Position numbers and translations under genes: made by a program. This document shows, piece by piece, positions 44,089-52,282 of a stretch of 64,000 nt of DNA. The stretch covers positions 1,550,001-1,614,000 of the forward strand of contig NZ_JADBDS010000001.1 of the NCBI RefSeq assembly GCF_014873705.1, given 5' to 3'. Origin of the DNA: Mycobacterium sp. OAS707. GTDB taxonomy: Bacteria > Actinomycetota > Actinomycetes > Mycobacteriales > Mycobacteriaceae. The notes beneath the pieces were generated by a model that was not told the DNA's origin, made no database searches, and saw only the letters and a list, made by a program, of their open reading frames with translations. Each line of letters begins with the position of its first letter. Positions within the stretch are counted from its first letter, which is position 1.

Positions 44089-44124
44089 ACCACGCGCAAA
44101 GGCGTGTAGCGTCGGCCTCTGTCA

Positions 44125-44142
44125 GTAAACCGTTCGGTATAC
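44125..44142. promoter_or_regulatory. TetR operator pair II, site 2
   Basis: GTAAACCGTTCGGTATAC, the most symmetrical of the six sites, 11 bp before the DUF4345 ATG and overlapping the expected promoter. Confidence 0.7.
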
Positions 44143-44153
44143 CAGGAGTGTTC

Positions 44154-44555
44154 ATGGCGCACAGTGACAGCAGTCGACGAGGATTGCAGCGGACATTAGC
44201 CGTGCTCGCTGCCATACCCACGGCCAGCGCGATCAGTGAGATCGTCCATGGCCCGCAGGGTGTTCCGGGCGGTTCTCCGGACGTGGCGCCGACGGTGGAC
44301 AGCTCTCTGCGATATGCCAACGTGTTCAAACTGGCAGTCGGGCCGGCCATGTGGTCTCAGCTCGGACGTGTCGAGGGCTCTCGGGTCGTGACGTTCGCGC
44401 TGTCGACCATTTTCGTCGGTGGTCTCGCACGACTGCGGTCATGGCAGCAGCGCGGGAGGCCGCACCCCTTCACGGTGGGGGCAATAGCACTGGAGACGTT
44501 TGGCGTGGCAGGTCTTCTGGCATGGCAGAAGAGCCTTTCATCGAGTGAGGTCTGA
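44154..44555 (+). CDS. Small membrane protein, DUF4345-like
   Basis: 133 residues with four hydrophobic segments: LAVLAAIPTASAISEIVHG, the KLAVGPAMWSQLG region, FALSTIFVGGLARL and AIALETFGVAGLLAW. The pattern Arg...FxGGLARLRSW...GxP resembles the DUF4345 family. ATG at 44154 has AGGAG upstream. It lies four bases before the SDR gene and is divergent from its TetR. Function unknown. Confidence 0.72.
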   Translation: MAHSDSSRRGLQRTLAVLAAIPTASAISEIVHGPQGVPGGSPDVAPTVDSSLRYANVFKLAVGPAMWSQLGRVEGSRVVTFALSTIFVGGLARLRSWQQRGRPHPFTVGAIALETFGVAGLLAWQKSLSSSEV

Positions 44556-44559
44556 CGAC

Positions 44560-45399
44560 ATGCCTTCAGTACTGGTTACCGGCGCCGGCAGAGGCATCGG
44601 GCTTGCGATCACCAAGCACATGAGCGAACGGGGCTGGGACGTGTATGCCACCGCCCGATCCGAAGCGGCCCTACACAGCCTCGATGGCATGCCCCGTGTG
44701 CGCGCGGTCGCGCTCGACATCACCGACAGGTCTGCCATTGCGGCGCTTCCCGATCTCCTTCCCGCCGAACTGAACGGCGTCGTCAACAACGCAGGCATCA
44801 TCCTGAACGGCCCCGTCGAGGGGTTATCCCTCGATGATCTGACACAGCAACTGGACGTCAACGTCATCTCGCAGATCGCGGTTACTCAGGCAGTGCTGCC
44901 GAAGATTCGCGCCGCCCGGGGCCGGGTGGTGTTCATGTCATCCGTCAGCGGGTTGATCACCACACCCGGCACCGGCGCCTACAACGCCTCGAAGTACGCA
45001 ATCGAATCGTTGGGCGACGCACTACGTATGGAGCTGCGTCCGTGGAAGATTCGCGTCTCGCTCATCGAGCCGGGCCCCATTCGCACCGACATGTGGGGCG
45101 ACGCTGTCGACGACTACGACCGCATGACCAAGCGATTGGCTGACGAGCACCGCGAACTCTATGCCGCGCATCTCGCCGGCAGCCGGAAGCTGTTGGGACG
45201 CATGCAGAAACTCGCCGCCGATCCGAAACGAGTCACCAAGGCCGTCGACCACGCGCTGACCTCGCGTCGGCCCAAGCGGCGCTATCTGTTGGACATCGCC
45301 AGCCGCGCCCAGAAGGCTGTCGTGACGATCACGCCCACCGCGGTCACCGACACGATCTTTGCAGCGGCGACGACGTCGAAATCGCCCGCCACAGCCTGA
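44560..45399 (+). CDS. Short-chain dehydrogenase/reductase (retinol/steroid dehydrogenase-like)
   Basis: 279 residues. TGAGRGIG, NNAG, Ser in VFMSSVSG and YNASK (catalytic Tyr and Lys) with PGPIRT after it. ATG at 44560 has GAGG ten bases upstream. Together with the DUF4345-like gene it forms a two-gene unit controlled by the TetR at 43494. Its stop is three bases from that of the convergent TetR at 45403. Substrate unknown; the subgroup often handles hydrophobic alcohols. Confidence 0.88.
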   Translation: MPSVLVTGAGRGIGLAITKHMSERGWDVYATARSEAALHSLDGMPRVRAVALDITDRSAIAALPDLLPAELNGVVNNAGIILNGPVEGLSLDDLTQQLDVNVISQIAVTQAVLPKIRAARGRVVFMSSVSGLITTPGTGAYNASKYAIESLGDALRMELRPWKIRVSLIEPGPIRTDMWGDAVDDYDRMTKRLADEHRELYAAHLAGSRKLLGRMQKLAADPKRVTKAVDHALTSRRPKRRYLLDIASRAQKAVVTITPTAVTDTIFAAATTSKSPATA

Positions 45400-45402
45400 T
45401 TC

Positions 45403-45975
45403 TCAGCCCGCGCGCCCTATCGCCTGGTCGATCAGGGCCTCGGCCGCAACGCGGGCGCGCGCCCACGGCGCCGGATTGTTGAGCGAGGTGGACAATCCTG
45501 ATGCACCCTCGTAGAGCACTGCGATCTGATTGCCCAACATCTCCGGATCGGCAGCACCCGCCTGTCGTGCCAGCTCATTGAGGCCATCTATGTAGTCCCG
45601 CTTGTGCAGGTGAACGATGTGCTCGACGCCGGGCAACGCTCCCGCCGCCTCGACGGCCGCGTTGTGAAATGGACAGCCCCGCATCCGACCGTTCTCGGAG
45701 TCCGAGAGCTCGAACAAGGCGAGCAGTCGCGCACGTGGCGTCCCCGCCGTCGACTCCCCGGCCTCTTGCCGGAGGCGCTGCAGGTACTCCTCCACCAAGG
45801 CTGCCTTGCTCGGAAAGTGCCGGTAAAGCGTTCGTTTGGACACCGACGCCCTACTCGCGATCCGTTCGACACCGGTCGCGTTGATGCCCTCGAAATAGAA
45901 CAGCTCTGAAGCCGCCGTCAGGATCCGCGCACGCGCCCCGCGGCCCCCGCGACCGCTCTGGGTGAGTGACGTCAT
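45403..45975 (-). CDS. TetR-family regulator, paralogue of the one at 43494
   Basis: 190 residues. It shares with its paralogue the N-terminal GGRGAR block, the GINATGVERIASRASVSKR HTH and the MRGCPFHNAAVEAAGALP segment. ATG at 45975, followed on the other side by two operators of the shared 18-bp family. Divergent from the hydrolase-SDR-MDR operon at 46071. Because operators and regulators are so alike, cross-regulation with the locus at 44 kb is likely. Confidence 0.88.
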   Translation of the reverse strand: MTSLTQSGRGGRGARARILTAASELFYFEGINATGVERIASRASVSKRTLYRHFPSKAALVEEYLQRLRQEAGESTAGTPRARLLALFELSDSENGRMRGCPFHNAAVEAAGALPGVEHIVHLHKRDYIDGLNELARQAGAADPEMLGNQIAVLYEGASGLSTSLNNPAPWARARVAAEALIDQAIGRAG

Positions 45976-45983
45976 AGTTCCAA

Positions 45984-46001
45984 GTATACCGATTGGTTTA
46001 C
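45984..46001. promoter_or_regulatory. TetR operator pair III, site 1
   Basis: GTATACCGATTGGTTTAC, 9 bp upstream of the TetR ATG at 45975. Closely matches pair II site 1 in sequence and position. Confidence 0.65.
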
Positions 46002-46038
46002 ACAGGTGCGAACAGCGTGTTACGGTCAACCGCAGGAA

Positions 46039-46056
46039 GTACACCAAACGGTTTAC
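46039..46056. promoter_or_regulatory. TetR operator pair III, site 2
   Basis: GTACACCAAACGGTTTAC, 15 bp before the hydrolase ATG. Distance from site 1 is 55 bp, against 54 bp in pair II, consistent with a duplicated regulatory region. Confidence 0.62.
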
Positions 46057-46070
46057 CAAAGGAAGCGATC

Positions 46071-46982
46071 ATGGCAGGCAAACGAACCACCCGGCACGAC
46101 CCCACAAGTCATCTGCACGAGGCACGCAGCCGTTGGGGCGGCACGTCGTACAAGAACGCGCCGACGAAATCCGTTTCCGTGGACGGAACCAAGTTCGTCT
46201 ACCGTGAACTGGGCATCGACACCGGCGTACCGGTGATCTTCCTAAATCATCTGGCCGCCAATCTCGACAACTGGGACCCCCGCGTCGTCGACGGCATCGC
46301 GGCCAAGCACCGGGTGATCACCTTCGACAACCGCGGACTGGGGGCCTCGGAGGGCGAGACGCCCGACACCGTCGAAGCGATGGCACACGACGCGGTGGCG
46401 TTCATTCGCGCGCTGGGCTTCACCCAGGTCGACCTGCTCGGCTTCTCGCTCGGCGGCATGGTCGCACAGGTGATCGCGGCCCAAGAGCAGGCACTTGTTC
46501 GCAAGGTCATTCTCGCGGGCACCGGCCCCGCGGGAGGTGAAGGCATCGTCAACGTGACGAAGTTGAGCTACCTCGACACCCTGCACGCCTACGCCACTTT
46601 CAAAGACCCCAAGGAACTGCTGTTCTTCACCAGAACGGCGCACGGCAAGTCGGAGGCAAAGGCATTCGTCAAACGGCTCAAGGAACGCACCACTGACCGC
46701 GACAAGGCGACCTCGATCCGGGCATTCCGCACTCAGCTCAAGGCCATTCACGCGTTCGGGTTGGCGAAGCCGGCCGACCTGTCACGCATTCAACAACCCG
46801 TGCTGGTGGCCAACGGCGACGACGACCGCATGGTGCCGACCAGCAACTCCTACGACCTGGCTCACCGTCTCCCCAATGCGACGCTGCGCATCTATCCAGA
46901 CGCCGGACACGGCGGCATCTTCCAAGCCCACGAACGCTTCGTCCCCGAAGCGCTCGAATTCCTGGGATCGACGATCTCATGA
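46071..46982 (+). CDS. Alpha/beta hydrolase
   Basis: 303 residues. FLNHLAANLDNWDP is the oxyanion block, GFSLGGM the nucleophile elbow, and GDDDRMVP and AGHGGIF carry the Asp and His. The N-terminal 30 residues are basic and extra to the fold. ATG at 46071 has GGAAG upstream. It resembles epoxide hydrolase/haloperoxidase-type enzymes and overlaps the next SDR by four bases. First gene of a three-gene operon (hydrolase, SDR, quinone oxidoreductase) under the TetR at 45403. Confidence 0.88.
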   Translation: MAGKRTTRHDPTSHLHEARSRWGGTSYKNAPTKSVSVDGTKFVYRELGIDTGVPVIFLNHLAANLDNWDPRVVDGIAAKHRVITFDNRGLGASEGETPDTVEAMAHDAVAFIRALGFTQVDLLGFSLGGMVAQVIAAQEQALVRKVILAGTGPAGGEGIVNVTKLSYLDTLHAYATFKDPKELLFFTRTAHGKSEAKAFVKRLKERTTDRDKATSIRAFRTQLKAIHAFGLAKPADLSRIQQPVLVANGDDDRMVPTSNSYDLAHRLPNATLRIYPDAGHGGIFQAHERFVPEALEFLGSTIS

Positions 46983-47671
46983 CCTCGCTGACCGGTCAGA
47001 CGGTGTTGGTCACCGGAGCCAACCGTGGCATGGGCCGCGAATACGTTGTGCAGCTTCTCGATCGGGGTGTCGCCAAGGTGTATGCGGCCGCGCGCGACCC
47101 ACAGACAATCGACGTCGCGGACCCGCGCGTAGTTCCGCTACAACTCGATGTCACCGACGCCGCGTCCGTGGCCAGGGCGTCCGACGCGGCGTCCGATGTC
47201 AGCGTTCTGGTCAACAACGCCGGCATCGCCAGGGGCGCCTCCGTCCTTCACAGCGACACCTCCCAACTGCGCGAAGAGATGGAGACGAACCTGTTCGGAC
47301 CACTGGCATTGGCATCGGCTTTCGCCGACCGGATTGCCGAGAGGTCGGGCGCAATCGTCAACGTCGCGTCGGTTCTCGCATGGCTGCCCGTCGGCGCCAG
47401 CTATGGGGTGACGAAGGCCGCGCTGTGGAGCGCCACTGACTCGATGCGGCTTGAACTCGGGCCGCGTGGCGTGCAAGTGGTCGGCGTTTACGTCGGACTG
47501 GTGGACACCGATATGGGCGCGTTTGCGGATAGCCCCAAGTCCGATCCCGCCGACGTGGTCCGTCAGGTCCTCGACGGAATCGAGTCCGGCGCCGACGAAG
47601 TGCTGGCCGACGAAATGACTCTCGTCGTTCGCGCCCAACTGAACAAACCGATCCGCGAGCGTGTGGCATGA
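46979..47671 (+). CDS. Short-chain dehydrogenase/reductase
   Basis: 230 residues, a short SDR. TGANRGMG, NNAG, Ser in NVASVLAW and YGVTK (catalytic Tyr/Lys) are clear. Its ATG overlaps the hydrolase stop (ATGA), and its own stop overlaps the next ATG likewise. Middle gene of the operon. Substrate unknown. Confidence 0.88.
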   Translation: MTSLTGQTVLVTGANRGMGREYVVQLLDRGVAKVYAAARDPQTIDVADPRVVPLQLDVTDAASVARASDAASDVSVLVNNAGIARGASVLHSDTSQLREEMETNLFGPLALASAFADRIAERSGAIVNVASVLAWLPVGASYGVTKAALWSATDSMRLELGPRGVQVVGVYVGLVDTDMGAFADSPKSDPADVVRQVLDGIESGADEVLADEMTLVVRAQLNKPIRERVA

Positions 47672-48669
47672 AGGCATTCGCCATCGACCGCTACAAGAGC
47701 AAGGACGGCGGCCGAATCGTCGACTTGGCGCAGCCGGAGGTCGGCGACAACGACGTACTGGTCCAAATCCATGCCGCGGGCGTCAACCTGGTCGACGTGA
47801 AGATCTCAGCCGGAGAATTCAAAATCTTTCTGCCGTACCGCTTTCCGCTCGTTCTAGGCAACGATGTGGCCGGCGTTGTGGTCGAGGTCGGCTCCCGCGT
47901 GCGGCGCTTCAAGCCCGGCGACGAGGTCTATGCGCGGCCGGACACCTATCGCATGGGCACCTTCGCGGAGTTCATCGCGATGAGTGAAGACGACGTGGCG
48001 ATCAAGCCGAAAGAACTCACCATGGCCGAAGCGGCGTCCATTCCCCTGGTGGGCCTGACCGCGTGGCAGGCACTGGTCGAGAAGGCCAACCTGAAGCCAG
48101 GGCAAAAGGTTTTCATTCAGGCAGGCACCGGCGGCGTCGGCACATTCGCGATTCAGTTGGCCAAACACCTGGGTGCGACGGTGGCGACAACAGCCAGCGC
48201 AGCCAACTTCGGCATGCTCACGAGTCTCGGCGCAGACGTGTTGATCGATTACAAGACAGAGGACTTCGAGACGCGGTTGCACGGTTATGATGTCGTGCTG
48301 CACAGTCAAGATGCCAAGACCCTCAACAAGTCGTTACGGGTACTGAAGCCGGGCGGAAAGCTGATCTCCATATCGGGTCCACCCGACCCGGCCTTTGCCG
48401 AAGAGATCGGCGCGCGCTGGTTCGTGAAGCCGATCATGAGTGTCTTGAGCTTCGGTGCGCGGCGAAAGGCAAAGCGCCGCAACGTGACCTACTCGTTCTT
48501 GTTCATGAAGGCGAACGGCAATCAGTTGAGCCGGATCACCTCTCTCATCGATGAGGGCGTCATACGTCCCATCGTCGACAAGGTATATCCGTTCGAGTCG
48601 ACCAGAGACGCCCTGGACTACGTCGAAAAGGGCCGCGCCAAAGGCAAGGTCGTCGTCGAGGTGAGGTGA
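47668..48669 (+). CDS. Zinc-free MDR-family NADP-dependent quinone/enone oxidoreductase
   Basis: 333 residues. GroES-like N-domain (GNDVAGVVVEVGSRV), Rossmann motif AGTGGVGTFAIQLAKHLGA and a C-terminal helical end. The catalytic zinc Cys/His ligands of alcohol dehydrogenases are absent, so it fits the quinone oxidoreductase (zeta-crystallin-like) branch acting on quinones or alpha,beta-unsaturated ketones. Third gene of the operon, coupled by an ATGA overlap. Convergent with the VOC gene. Confidence 0.9.
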   Translation: MKAFAIDRYKSKDGGRIVDLAQPEVGDNDVLVQIHAAGVNLVDVKISAGEFKIFLPYRFPLVLGNDVAGVVVEVGSRVRRFKPGDEVYARPDTYRMGTFAEFIAMSEDDVAIKPKELTMAEAASIPLVGLTAWQALVEKANLKPGQKVFIQAGTGGVGTFAIQLAKHLGATVATTASAANFGMLTSLGADVLIDYKTEDFETRLHGYDVVLHSQDAKTLNKSLRVLKPGGKLISISGPPDPAFAEEIGARWFVKPIMSVLSFGARRKAKRRNVTYSFLFMKANGNQLSRITSLIDEGVIRPIVDKVYPFESTRDALDYVEKGRAKGKVVVEVR

Positions 48670-48676
48670 TCGCCGG

Positions 48677-49021
48677 TTACAGCTCGGTCGCCTTCGGATG
48701 CCGCGGCTCGTAGAGGCCGAGGTCGCCGCCGCCGGGCAGCCGGATGCTGGTCAACAGGCCCCACCCCTGATCGCTCAGGGGACCGCAGTTGACGCCCTTG
48801 GCTTTGAGCTTGTCGACCGTGGCGTTGACGTCGTCGCACATCAGATAGAGCTCATGCGACGGCGCGTCGGCGGGATGCACGGCAGCCTCGGCGGGCGGCA
48901 ACTTGAAGATCAGCCACCCACCGCCGGCGTCGACGTGCGGGTAGTCAAGGACGTCGCGGAAGAACGCACGATCGGCATCGGCGTCGCGGCTGTAGATGAT
49001 GACATGAGCGCCAGTGATCAT
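48677..49021 (-). CDS. VOC (glyoxalase/bleomycin resistance) superfamily protein
   Basis: 114 residues. Two beta-alpha-beta-beta-beta units are visible: AHVIIYSRDADADRAFFRDVL and the second with MCDDVNATVDKLKAKG. The Glu/His metal ligands are partly retained (His in GAHVII, His in SHELYLM, Glu in GLYEP). Activity not predictable. Divergent from the hydrolase at 49075 with 53 bp between. Confidence 0.85.
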   Translation of the reverse strand: MITGAHVIIYSRDADADRAFFRDVLDYPHVDAGGGWLIFKLPPAEAAVHPADAPSHELYLMCDDVNATVDKLKAKGVNCGPLSDQGWGLLTSIRLPGGGDLGLYEPRHPKATEL

Positions 49022-49074
49022 GGCGCCACGGTACGTCGCGATGATTTTGCGGCCCAGCAGCGGTCTGCACCGGT

Positions 49075-49887
49075 ATGACCCTGCCTATCGCCACTCGTTC
49101 TCTGTCCGTCCCCGGCGCCCGCCTGCACTATGAGATCCGCGGAGCCGGTCCTCTGCTCCTCGTCATCGGCTCTCCGATGGCATCTGCGGAGTTCGCGCCG
49201 CTGGCCGAAGCGCTGGCCGGCGACCACACCGTCGTCACCTACGATCCCCGCGGCTATGCGAACAGCCCGGTCGACGACCCCGCGGCCGCGTCTGGTGTCG
49301 AGCAGCGCGCCGACGACGTCGCGGCGATCCTGGACGACCTCGATGCCGAATCGGCCGACCTCTTCGGCTCCAGCGGCGGGGCGGTGACCGGCCTGGCACT
49401 CGTGACGCGGCATCCGGGGCGGCTGCGCACGGTCGTCGCGCACGAACCGCCGCTGCTGGAATTGCTGCCGGATGTCGCCGAGCAGCGCGCGAACACCGAG
49501 GCGATCCTCGACACCTTCCATCGCGACGGGTTCGGCGCGGCCTGGATGCACTTCATGCGCAACGCCGGATTCGATGTGTCTGCAGGCGATGCGCCGTCGG
49601 GTCCGGCCGAACCGTCCGAGGACGAGGTGCGCCAGGCCGCGCGGTTCTTCGAGATCGACCTTTTTCCGACGACGCGATACCTGCCCGACATCGACGCGCT
49701 GAAGGACAGCACGACGCGCGTCGTCGTCGGCATCGGCGTCGACTCCGGTCGATTGCTCACCTACCGGACATCGGTGGCGCTGTGTGAACGGCTCGGTGTC
49801 GCGCCGGTCGAGTTCCCCGGCGATCATGGTGGATTCATGGGCGCGCCCACAGAATTCGCCGAGACGCTGCGGAGTGTGCTGCGCTAG
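49075..49887 (+). CDS. Alpha/beta hydrolase
   Basis: 270 residues. VIGSPMASAEF is the oxyanion region, YDPRGYANSP the conserved Arg-Gly block, GSSGGAVTG the nucleophile elbow (Ser at about 101) and GDHGGFMGAP the His. The region GIGVDSGRLLTY may supply the Asp. Cytosolic; a common family with broad ester, lactone or C-C bond hydrolysis. ATG at 49075. It stands alone between a divergent VOC gene and a convergent SDR gene. Confidence 0.87.
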   Translation: MTLPIATRSLSVPGARLHYEIRGAGPLLLVIGSPMASAEFAPLAEALAGDHTVVTYDPRGYANSPVDDPAAASGVEQRADDVAAILDDLDAESADLFGSSGGAVTGLALVTRHPGRLRTVVAHEPPLLELLPDVAEQRANTEAILDTFHRDGFGAAWMHFMRNAGFDVSAGDAPSGPAEPSEDEVRQAARFFEIDLFPTTRYLPDIDALKDSTTRVVVGIGVDSGRLLTYRTSVALCERLGVAPVEFPGDHGGFMGAPTEFAETLRSVLR

Positions 49888-49897
49888 CCGAGAGGAC

Positions 49898-50656
49898 TTA
49901 CAAGCATTGCCCGCCTGATGCCTCTATCCGTTGGGCAGTGATCCAATTCGCCGACATACCGGTGACTGCACATATTGCACCGGCGATATCGGCGGGCTCA
50001 CCGACGCGGCCAAACGCGTGGTTGGAAGTAACCATGGCGCGGTAGGCGTCGTCGTCGCGGATCATCCCGCCACCGAAATCGGTCGCAGTCGCCCCTGGCG
50101 CAACAGCATTGACTGTGATTGCTCGCTCGCCGAGGACTTTGGCGGCGTACTTGGTGTAGACCTCGATGGCTCCCTTCATGGATGCGTAGACGGAGTACAC
50201 GGGGTTGGCCACATACCGGGTGAGCCCCGTGGAGAGGAACACGATGCGGCCGCCGTCACGAAGATGAGGCGTAAGCAGCTCTGTCAGCAGAATCGGACCC
50301 TTGACATGCGCGCTGTACAGCGCATCCATTGTGACGGCATCGGTTTCGCCGAAAGGTGTTCGGCCTTCGAATCCCGCGTTGTTGATCAGGATGTCGAACT
50401 TTGGTTCTGACGACATTTCGCGGAGCGCAACGAGCAGGTTGTCGCGGAACTCGCCAAACCTGTCGTGTTTAGCGGATTCCAGTCGCAGAGCAGTCGCGCT
50501 GCGCCCGCGGTTGCGTACGCCGTTCACCACAGCCTCTGCCTCCTCGGGGTGGGAGCGGTACGTGATGATGACGTCTGTGCCGCTGTCGGCGAGCACCTCT
50601 GCTGCCGCGCGACCGATACCACGGTTTCCTCCAGTGATGAGGGCAATTCGTGTCAC
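49898..50656 (-). CDS. Short-chain dehydrogenase/reductase
   Basis: 252 residues. ITGGNRGIG, NNAG, Ser in VFLSTGLT, YASMK (catalytic Tyr/Lys) and the C-terminal EASGG are present; fits FabG-like SDRs. GTG at 50656 overlaps the darcynin-family stop by four bases (GTGA), so it is translated with that gene. Base composition is slightly lower in GC than its neighbours. Substrate unknown. Confidence 0.87.
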   Translation of the reverse strand: MTRIALITGGNRGIGRAAAEVLADSGTDVIITYRSHPEEAEAVVNGVRNRGRSATALRLESAKHDRFGEFRDNLLVALREMSSEPKFDILINNAGFEGRTPFGETDAVTMDALYSAHVKGPILLTELLTPHLRDGGRIVFLSTGLTRYVANPVYSVYASMKGAIEVYTKYAAKVLGERAITVNAVAPGATATDFGGGMIRDDDAYRAMVTSNHAFGRVGEPADIAGAICAVTGMSANWITAQRIEASGGQCL

Positions 50657-51009
50657 GCGACTGCGTCCCTGCCGTAGTTGTCGGCATAGGCGTTCAGAAC
50701 GCCCGGCAGGATTTCGACAATCGTGAAATAACGGTCCCACAAGGGGGTTTCGCGTAACTCCTCGACCACCAGCTCATACTCATGCGGAGCGGAGGTCTCC
50801 CACATCCAAGTGTCCGTAACGCGCGCAGTGTAGAACTCGGTGTCATACCAACGAAATTGGACAGTCGGGTGCCGATCGAGTGCCGATTGCAAGTGTTTGA
50901 CCACTTCGTCGTATCGTTGCTCAACCGACATCGCCAACCACTCTGGGTTGGTCTTCACCAACATGAACACCGTCAGTGCCGTTCGCGGCTCACCCAGGTT
51001 TTCAGACAT
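50653..51009 (-). CDS. Darcynin-like small protein
   Basis: 118 residues. The pattern LTVFMLVKTNPEWLAMSVEQR, then FRWYDTEFYTARVTDTWMWE and a C-terminal VEILPGVLNAYADNYG, matches the darcynin family of unknown function, which has a dimeric alpha/beta-barrel-like fold. ATG at 51009 has AGGGAGCGAG upstream. First gene of a two-gene operon with the SDR. Two inverted repeats lie in its leader region. GC is lower than neighbouring genes. Confidence 0.72.
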   Translation of the reverse strand: MSENLGEPRTALTVFMLVKTNPEWLAMSVEQRYDEVVKHLQSALDRHPTVQFRWYDTEFYTARVTDTWMWETSAPHEYELVVEELRETPLWDRYFTIVEILPGVLNAYADNYGRDAVA

Positions 51010-51058
51010 GATCTCGCTCCCTTGATCGATCGTTTTCAACGACGAAGAGAAACGAAAA

Positions 51059-51088
51059 ACAGGTCAACGAATCTCTTCGCTGACCTGT
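51059..51088. promoter_or_regulatory. Inverted repeat ACAGGTCA-N14-TGACCTGT
   Basis: Perfect 8-bp arms at 51059-51066 and 51081-51088, 50 bp upstream of the darcynin-like gene. Operator or leader hairpin; no U-tract. Confidence 0.5.
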
Positions 51089-51103
51089 GAGGTTGTCACC
51101 ACC

Positions 51104-51121
51104 GCACGCTTTACCGCGTGC
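51104..51121. promoter_or_regulatory. Inverted repeat GCACGC-N6-GCGTGC
   Basis: Perfect 6-bp GC-rich arms, between the add stop and the darcynin-like gene. On the minus strand TTGACT follows add just before it, so the hairpin could end add transcription or overlap the promoter of the next operon. Confidence 0.4.
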
Positions 51122-51193
51122 ACAGTCAAGGTAACCGCAGATGCTGGAGACGTCAACAGCTGTCGAAAATCCGCCTCGTCACGAAAGATCGAA

Positions 51194-52282
51194 CTAGCCG
51201 ACGAGGACCGCGTAGCGCGGTTTGATCACGTCGTCGATGATCGACAGCCGCTCGTCGAACGAGATGAACGCCGACTTCATCGCGTTGATGGTGAACCGCT
51301 GCAGATCTGTCCAGCCGTAGCCGAACGCCTCGACGAGGCGCAGCATCTCCTGGCTCATGGTGGTGTCGCTCATCAACCGGTTGTCGGTGTTGACCGTCAC
51401 GCGAAAACGCAAGCGGGCCAACAGATCGAACGGGTGCTCGGCGATGCTGCCGACGGCCCCGGTCTGCACATTCGACGACGGACACATCTCGAACGGAATC
51501 CGCTTGTCGCGCAACAGCGCTGCCAGCCTGCCGAGCTGCGCGGTGCCGTCTGAGCCGACGGTGATGTCGTCGACGATCCGCACGCCATGGCCCAGTCGAT
51601 CGGCGCCGCAGAACGCGATGGCCTCATGAATCGACGGCAGCCCGAATGCCTCACCGGCGTGAATCGTGAAGCGCGCGTTGTTGCCTCGCATGTATTCGAA
51701 CGCGTCGAGATGCCGTGTCGGCGGGTAGCCGGCCTCGGCGCCGGCGATGTCGAACCCGACGACACCCTTGTCCCGGAATCGGATGGCCAGCTCGGCGATC
51801 TCGCGTGACCGCGCGGCATGCCGCATCGCGGTGACCAGACACCGCACGGTGATGCCGCGACCCTCGGCGCTGGCGGCCTTCTCACCATCCGCGAACCCCG
51901 CCAGTACGGCGTCCACGACCGCGTCCAGCGACAACCCCCGATCGATGTGCAGTTCCGGCGCGAACCGGATTTCGGCGTACACGACGTTGTCAGCCGCCAG
52001 GTCCTCCACACATTCGTAGGCGACACGGAACAGTGCCTCCGGCGTCTGCATCACCCCCACGGTGTGCGCGAACGGTTCGAGATAACGCACCAGCGACCCG
52101 CTGTGTGCGGCCGTGCGGAACCACGCGGCGAGCTCATCGATGCCAGTGGCTGGCAGCTCGTCATACCCGTTGGTTTCGGCGAGCTCGAGCACCGTGGCAG
52201 GCCGCAGCCCGCCGTCGAGGTGATCGTGCAGCAGCGCCTTCGGCGCTCGCCGGATCGAATCAAGGGTCAGCGGGGTGGTCAC
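51194..52282 (-). CDS. add: Adenosine deaminase
   Basis: Converts (deoxy)adenosine to (deoxy)inosine. 362 residues, TIM barrel with zinc ligands in HDHLDG, the catalytic Glu in HAGEAFG, His in GHGVRI and Asp pair in [10 protein letters not shown]. Its ATG overlaps the deoA stop by four bases, giving a deoA-add operon as recalled for Rv3314c-Rv3313c. The inosine formed is the substrate of DeoD at 19.3 kb. Confidence 0.95.
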   Translation of the reverse strand: MTTPLTLDSIRRAPKALLHDHLDGGLRPATVLELAETNGYDELPATGIDELAAWFRTAAHSGSLVRYLEPFAHTVGVMQTPEALFRVAYECVEDLAADNVVYAEIRFAPELHIDRGLSLDAVVDAVLAGFADGEKAASAEGRGITVRCLVTAMRHAARSREIAELAIRFRDKGVVGFDIAGAEAGYPPTRHLDAFEYMRGNNARFTIHAGEAFGLPSIHEAIAFCGADRLGHGVRIVDDITVGSDGTAQLGRLAALLRDKRIPFEMCPSSNVQTGAVGSIAEHPFDLLARLRFRVTVNTDNRLMSDTTMSQEMLRLVEAFGYGWTDLQRFTINAMKSAFISFDERLSIIDDVIKPRYAVLVG

